From a virus: a stretch of DNA of 64,000 nt. Positions 61,011-64,000 of the stretch are shown here, piece by piece (the first letter of the stretch is position 1; every line of letters begins with the position of its first letter). The notes beneath the pieces were generated by a model that saw nothing but the letters and a program-made list of their open reading frames with translations, did not search any database and had not been told where the DNA came from. Position numbers and translations under genes: made by a program. The stretch covers positions 1 through 64,000 of the IMG/VR virus record IMGVR_UViG_3300029915_000012. One strand, written 5' to 3'.

Positions 61011-61832
61011 TTACATATTAAAATTTGCTGCATCTTTTTCTAAATTAAAAACATTAGATATTTTACAATAATATATAACTGTAAATTTAATACCTACTAT
61101 TTCTTTATGATCTTTAACTTTTGCTGTCATATATATAGTATCACCTTTTTCTACTATTCTACCAATATTATAAGTCATATATCTATTACCTTCTTCATCT
61201 ATTAATTTACAAGTATATTGAGTGCCAAATTCAGTGTTTTGGATTTTAAAATTATAAACATCAGCTTTTATTGTAATTTTACTTCCAATCTCACCAACAT
61301 ATTTACTTATACTTTCTTCTTGATTTTTTTTGGTTAATGTTTCAAAGAATAGATTTTTATATTTTTCAATTTCATTCGCCATATCTTCATTTCCTTGAAA
61401 TCCTTTAGATAACCAAACAACATATTGAGGATCATCTACGAATACTTCACCTATTGTTTCTCCACGATGTTTTCCAAATTTTAATATTTTATTTTTTTCT
61501 GCTTGAAATAATCCAGCATATGTACCAAATCTATCTATAATAACTGGAATTTGACCAGAAGCTTTAGCAGCTTTTTTAACTGCTGTCGTAAAGTCAGTAC
61601 TTAAATTACAAATATAATAGCATGATGCACTTCTTGGATTCCATCTCCAAAAAGTATAATAAACGGAGTATTTTCCAGATACATCTATATAAAAGCAGCC
61701 TACATCTCTAATTGTCAATTTTTTATCTTTTCCTTCTTCTAATATTTTTTCAGCTTCTAAAACATCTTCATCACTTGGTTGTATGAGTTGATTCATTTTA
61801 GCTTCTTTGATATATTGCAAGTATGTTTTCAT
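61011..61832 (-). CDS. Protein with ExoX-C-type domain and OB-like C terminus
   Basis: 273 residues. Leader-like MKTYLQYIKEAKM is very close to T4 capsid-targeting peptides. Residues ~115-150 (KILKFGKHRGETIGEVFVDDPQYVVWLSKG) match the small domain at the C terminus of exonuclease X (F-G-K-x-x-G-x-x-x-x-E-V...D-P-x-Y). A beta-rich OB-like region (~180-260) follows, end AANFNM. No nuclease motif is visible. A DNA-binding role is plausible. Confidence 0.8.
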   Translation of the reverse strand: MKTYLQYIKEAKMNQLIQPSDEDVLEAEKILEEGKDKKLTIRDVGCFYIDVSGKYSVYYTFWRWNPRSASCYYICNLSTDFTTAVKKAAKASGQIPVIIDRFGTYAGLFQAEKNKILKFGKHRGETIGEVFVDDPQYVVWLSKGFQGNEDMANEIEKYKNLFFETLTKKNQEESISKYVGEIGSKITIKADVYNFKIQNTEFGTQYTCKLIDEEGNRYMTYNIGRIVEKGDTIYMTAKVKDHKEIVGIKFTVIYYCKISNVFNLEKDAANFNM

Positions 61833-61929
61833 ATTATGAATGATTTATTTTTTAATTATATATTAAAAAAAATAAACAAAAAATAATAATTATCATATAA
61901 CTTAATAATAAAAAAAATATAAATATAAT

Positions 61930-62415
61930 ATGATAATAACATTAACGATTGATGATATTTTTAGACGTTGCTTATGGAGTGACTACAAAAGATTTGTACT
62001 TAAAGATAAAAATGAGCAAGAGATTCAAGAAATTGTAAAAGAAAATAAGCCAATCGTCATTTCAGAAAATGATGCATATGCAATAGGATTACTAAAAACA
62101 ATAGAGACAGATAATTTAGTACATAGGTTTATTGTTCATATGAAAGAGATGATAAGTATAAAATCAAATATTTTTGATAAAAATGTTTATTTATCTGTTA
62201 GAATAGTAGAAAATGAATTAGAAAGTTATAAGAAAAGATTTCCTGATTATTGGGATTCAGATCCAGTGTTTACTGATGCTATAGTAGATTTGAATAATTT
62301 CATTAATAATGCGTTACAGCAAATTAAAAAATTTGAAGTTTACGAATTTAAAATTAAAGATAAAAAAATTAGATATTATTTATCTAAAGATATTAAAAAA
62401 ATGATTGAAAATTAA
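61930..62415 (+). CDS. Hypothetical phage protein
   Basis: 161 residues, MIITLTIDDIFRRCLWSDYKRFVLKD start; helical. ISENDAYAIGLLKTIETDNLVHRFIVHM suggests a conserved phage family, but I cannot name it. Confidence 0.7.
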   Translation: MIITLTIDDIFRRCLWSDYKRFVLKDKNEQEIQEIVKENKPIVISENDAYAIGLLKTIETDNLVHRFIVHMKEMISIKSNIFDKNVYLSVRIVENELESYKKRFPDYWDSDPVFTDAIVDLNNFINNALQQIKKFEVYEFKIKDKKIRYYLSKDIKKMIEN

Positions 62416-62426
62416 AAATAATTTTG

Positions 62427-62434
62427 TATCTTTG
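62427..62434 (+). promoter_or_regulatory. Plus-strand TATCTTTG box in front of a terminator
   Basis: TATCTTTG right after the stop of the previous gene and 13 nt before a terminator hairpin; no gene follows on this strand. Confidence 0.35.
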
Positions 62435-62446
62435 TAATATAATATT

Positions 62447-62475
62447 AAAAAGAACCTTATATTGAGGTTCTTTTT
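62447..62475. terminator. Intrinsic terminator
   Basis: AAAAAGAACCT / AGGTTCTTTTT hairpin between convergent genes. Confidence 0.85.
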
Positions 62476-62748
62476 TTATAAATTAAATTTAATTGCATTT
62501 ATATTAGATTCAAATTCATCTATTTCATCTGTAGTTAAATATCTAATTATTTTATAAAAAAGAACAGTATCAGTTTTATTATCATCATATAATATTTTAT
62601 ATGATGTTGTAGAGTCAAAGTTATTTTTTATTATTTTTGATTTTTTATCAACTCTATGATGTGGATCAAAATAAATATTAACTAAAATATATTCACCTTC
62701 TTTATAATTTTTATTTTCAATCATTTCAAATTTCTTAATATATTTCAT
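62476..62748 (-). CDS. MKYIKKFEM...IKFNL protein
   Basis: 90 residues. Leader MKYIKKFEMIENK, middle YKEGEYILVNIYFDPHHRVDKKSKI..YKILYDD similar to the 45454 protein, end AIKFNL. Overlaps the next upstream gene by 4 nt (ATGA). Confidence 0.75.
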   Translation of the reverse strand: MKYIKKFEMIENKNYKEGEYILVNIYFDPHHRVDKKSKIIKNNFDSTTSYKILYDDNKTDTVLFYKIIRYLTTDEIDEFESNINAIKFNL

Positions 62749-63128
62749 AAATTAAATTTGTTTATATCTGTTTCAAGTTTATTAAGTTTATTATAAATAT
62801 TTTTTATAACAGTTAAATTAGATTTATTATCATTTTTATATATATCTAATGAAAATCTAATATTATTTGATGATTCACTATAATTAAAACTTACTTCATA
62901 TTTATCACCGTTATATTCAAATTTATAATCTGGATAATTTCTGGTAAAATGAATTTCATTATTCGTCCTTTGTTTAGAATTTGATGCGCTATGCCAAAAA
63001 TAACATTTCTTATATTTTTCAGCGCAATCTATTGTATATTTAAGTTTTTTTGTCAATTCTGGATCATATAAAAAATCATCTTCTATCTTCTTTTTAGATT
63101 CATTTATAAATTCAATAAAATTTTTCAT
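62745..63128 (-). CDS. MKNFIEFINES...NKFNL protein
   Basis: 127 residues. The start MKNFIEFINES is the closest here to T4-type capsid-targeting peptides; end DINKFNL. Body polar, with one beta-rich segment (HFTRNYPDYKFEYNGDKYEVSFNYSE). ATGA overlap on both sides. Confidence 0.75.
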   Translation of the reverse strand: MKNFIEFINESKKKIEDDFLYDPELTKKLKYTIDCAEKYKKCYFWHSASNSKQRTNNEIHFTRNYPDYKFEYNGDKYEVSFNYSESSNNIRFSLDIYKNDNKSNLTVIKNIYNKLNKLETDINKFNL

Positions 63129-63574
63129 ATTTTTAATTTTTTTATAAGTATAAAAGATTGATTTTTATTATCATCATAATCTTGATATATTTCAAATCCG
63201 CATTTTAAATATAAATTTACTGCTTTATAATTATTTTTATAAACAAGTAAAGTAATAATATTAATTTTAAGTTCATTTTTAACATAATTAAATATCTGTT
63301 CTAATAGATATTTAGCATACCCTTTTCCTTGAAAATTTTTAACCGTTTTTAAATCATGAATAGTTACATATTTTTCATTAAACCATTTATCTGGATGTTC
63401 TATTCTAAAACTAGATTCAGATACTAAAATATCATCTAAAAACAACTTAAATTTATAATTCTTTTTATCAATTACAATTTTTTTTTCTGCTGTTATATAC
63501 AAAAACAATAAAGTACAATTAAAAAGTATACACTTTCCAATGGTTTCTTTTAGTATTTTTGCTAGAACAGTCAA
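63125..63574 (-). CDS. GNAT-like acetyltransferase whose 5' end is overwritten by a TnpB-like gene
   Basis: 149 codons open. Residues ~75-145 have the GNAT acetyl-CoA site FQGKGYAKYLLEQIFNYV and the late N-Y-K-A-V-N-L-Y-L-K-C-G-F motif, with DKWFNEKYVTIHDLKTV in between. The first ~18 codons overlap the TnpB-like gene in another frame and read as unrelated sequence; there is no other Met in the protein. The native start seems lost through insertion, so this may be a pseudogene or may be translated from within the element. Confidence 0.7.
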   Translation of the reverse strand: MTVLAKILKETIGKCILFNCTLLFLYITAEKKIVIDKKNYKFKLFLDDILVSESSFRIEHPDKWFNEKYVTIHDLKTVKNFQGKGYAKYLLEQIFNYVKNELKINIITLLVYKNNYKAVNLYLKCGFEIYQDYDDNKNQSFILIKKLKI

Positions 63575-64000
63575 CTGGCTTTATATCGGTTAGCTGCCAA
63601 CGGTATATAATTCCCGCCTTTTTGAATAGTTTATAAAGGCTTACCCAGTTTTCACAATCTTTAACAACTGAAACATCAGGAAAAGAATTAATAAATCTTT
63701 CAACCACTGTGTTCAGCATTGTACTTGTAAATTTTGGATAAAAACCATTCTTATCATATTTATAAGCTCCTCTTCTTCCGATTTCAGTTGCTGCTGCAAC
63801 AGGGTCGAATACTGAGTAATTTATATTTCCGATAAAACTTGAATAACAAGGATTAACTTTTATTAATATTAATCCATTATTATCACAATGTTTATTTATT
63901 AAATTTGTTTGGAAGCCTAAGTTCCAACAATTATTTATTTTACGACGAACTTCTTTTGACATTTCATCCTGACTATTTGATTTAAAGTTTAAGTCTTCCA
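63519..64000 (-). CDS. TnpB/Cas12-like nuclease, C-terminal part, cut by window end
   Basis: The frame is open from 64000 (EDLNFKSNSQDEMSKEV..), so the Met at 63962 is internal. EDLNF is RuvC-II (compare MEDLDF in the 30209 gene), NPCYSSFIGN replaces the zinc finger, and VFDPVAAATEIGRRG is RuvC-III with its Asp. Same Zn-less family as the 30209-31855 protein but clearly diverged. Stop at 63519 overlaps the GNAT frame. Confidence 0.85.
   Translation of the reverse strand, partial: EDLNFKSNSQDEMSKEVRRKINNCWNLGFQTNLINKHCDNNGLILIKVNPCYSSFIGNINYSVFDPVAAATEIGRRGAYKYDKNGFYPKFTSTMLNTVVERFINSFPDVSVVKDCENWVSLYKLFKKAGIIYRWQLTDIKPVDCSSKNTKRNHWKVYTF

Noticed and set aside
1-64000. Reassigned stop codon (TAG or TGA read as an amino acid)
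   Set aside because: Genes ending in TAG (22217, 42436) and TGA (many ATGA overlaps) have sensible lengths, and long genes contain no in-frame TAG that would need readthrough.
1-64000. tRNA or rRNA genes
   Set aside because: No GGTTCGA-type T-loops with matching acceptor stems were noticed; I could not run a covariance search, so a diverged tRNA cannot be fully excluded.

Overview
The window is very AT-rich, almost fully coding, and reads as part of the genome of a large, lytic, T4-like tailed phage of a Bacteroidetes host. The phage call rests on a UvsW-type helicase, long virion proteins, thymidylate synthase, a Dam-type methylase, an M15 endolysin-like peptidase, homing endonucleases and dozens of tiny overlapping genes. 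The host call rests on repeated TAnnTTTG boxes (the Bacteroidetes -7 element) 20-70 nt upstream of minus-strand genes and on the absence of Shine-Dalgarno sequences. The standard code fits: TAG occurs as a normal stop. No tRNA or rRNA gene was seen.

Layout. 0-8.3 kb: small hypothetical genes, including a paralogous pair with UvrD-type C-terminal domains. 8.4-18.1 kb: a helicase, then a CRISPR-Cas locus on the minus strand: cas7-cas5-cas6, an array of 37 repeats and 36 spacers, then HD-helicase cas3. No cas8/cas10-like large subunit and no cas1, cas2 or cas4 is present. 18.1-22.1 kb: fifteen tandem copies of one ~90-residue gene, each overlapping the next by 8, 14 or 20 nt, plus the stump of a sixteenth. 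22.2-25.4 kb: ribbon-helix-helix regulators, a frameshifted GIY-YIG homing endonuclease and a DinG-like iron-sulfur helicase. 25.4-36.7 kb: small accessory genes, a TnpB/Cas12-like element that has split a gene in two, an OmpA-like outer-membrane protein with a partner surface protein, and a homing endonuclease. 36.7-44.3 kb: glycosyltransferase, DNA methylase, thymidylate synthase and an ART-like paralog pair. 44.4-58 kb: plus-strand late region with large structural proteins and UvsW. 58-64 kb: second homing endonuclease, M15 peptidase, an ExoX-C-domain protein, a GNAT whose 5' end is fused to a second TnpB-like gene, which runs off the window.

How it works together (inference). The Cas genes and array look like a compact interference-only type I system that a phage could aim at competing mobile elements; several spacers are visibly richer in G+C than the phage. 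The OmpA-like pair, glycosyltransferase and methylase fit host-surface or DNA modification.

Two protein-level patterns run through the window. Many proteins begin M-K-(Y/H)-(I/L)-K-x-F-E and end K-F-N-(I/L), like phage capsid-targeting peptides with an unexplained tail. Many other small proteins end in R-K-x-K-L-x-x-L.
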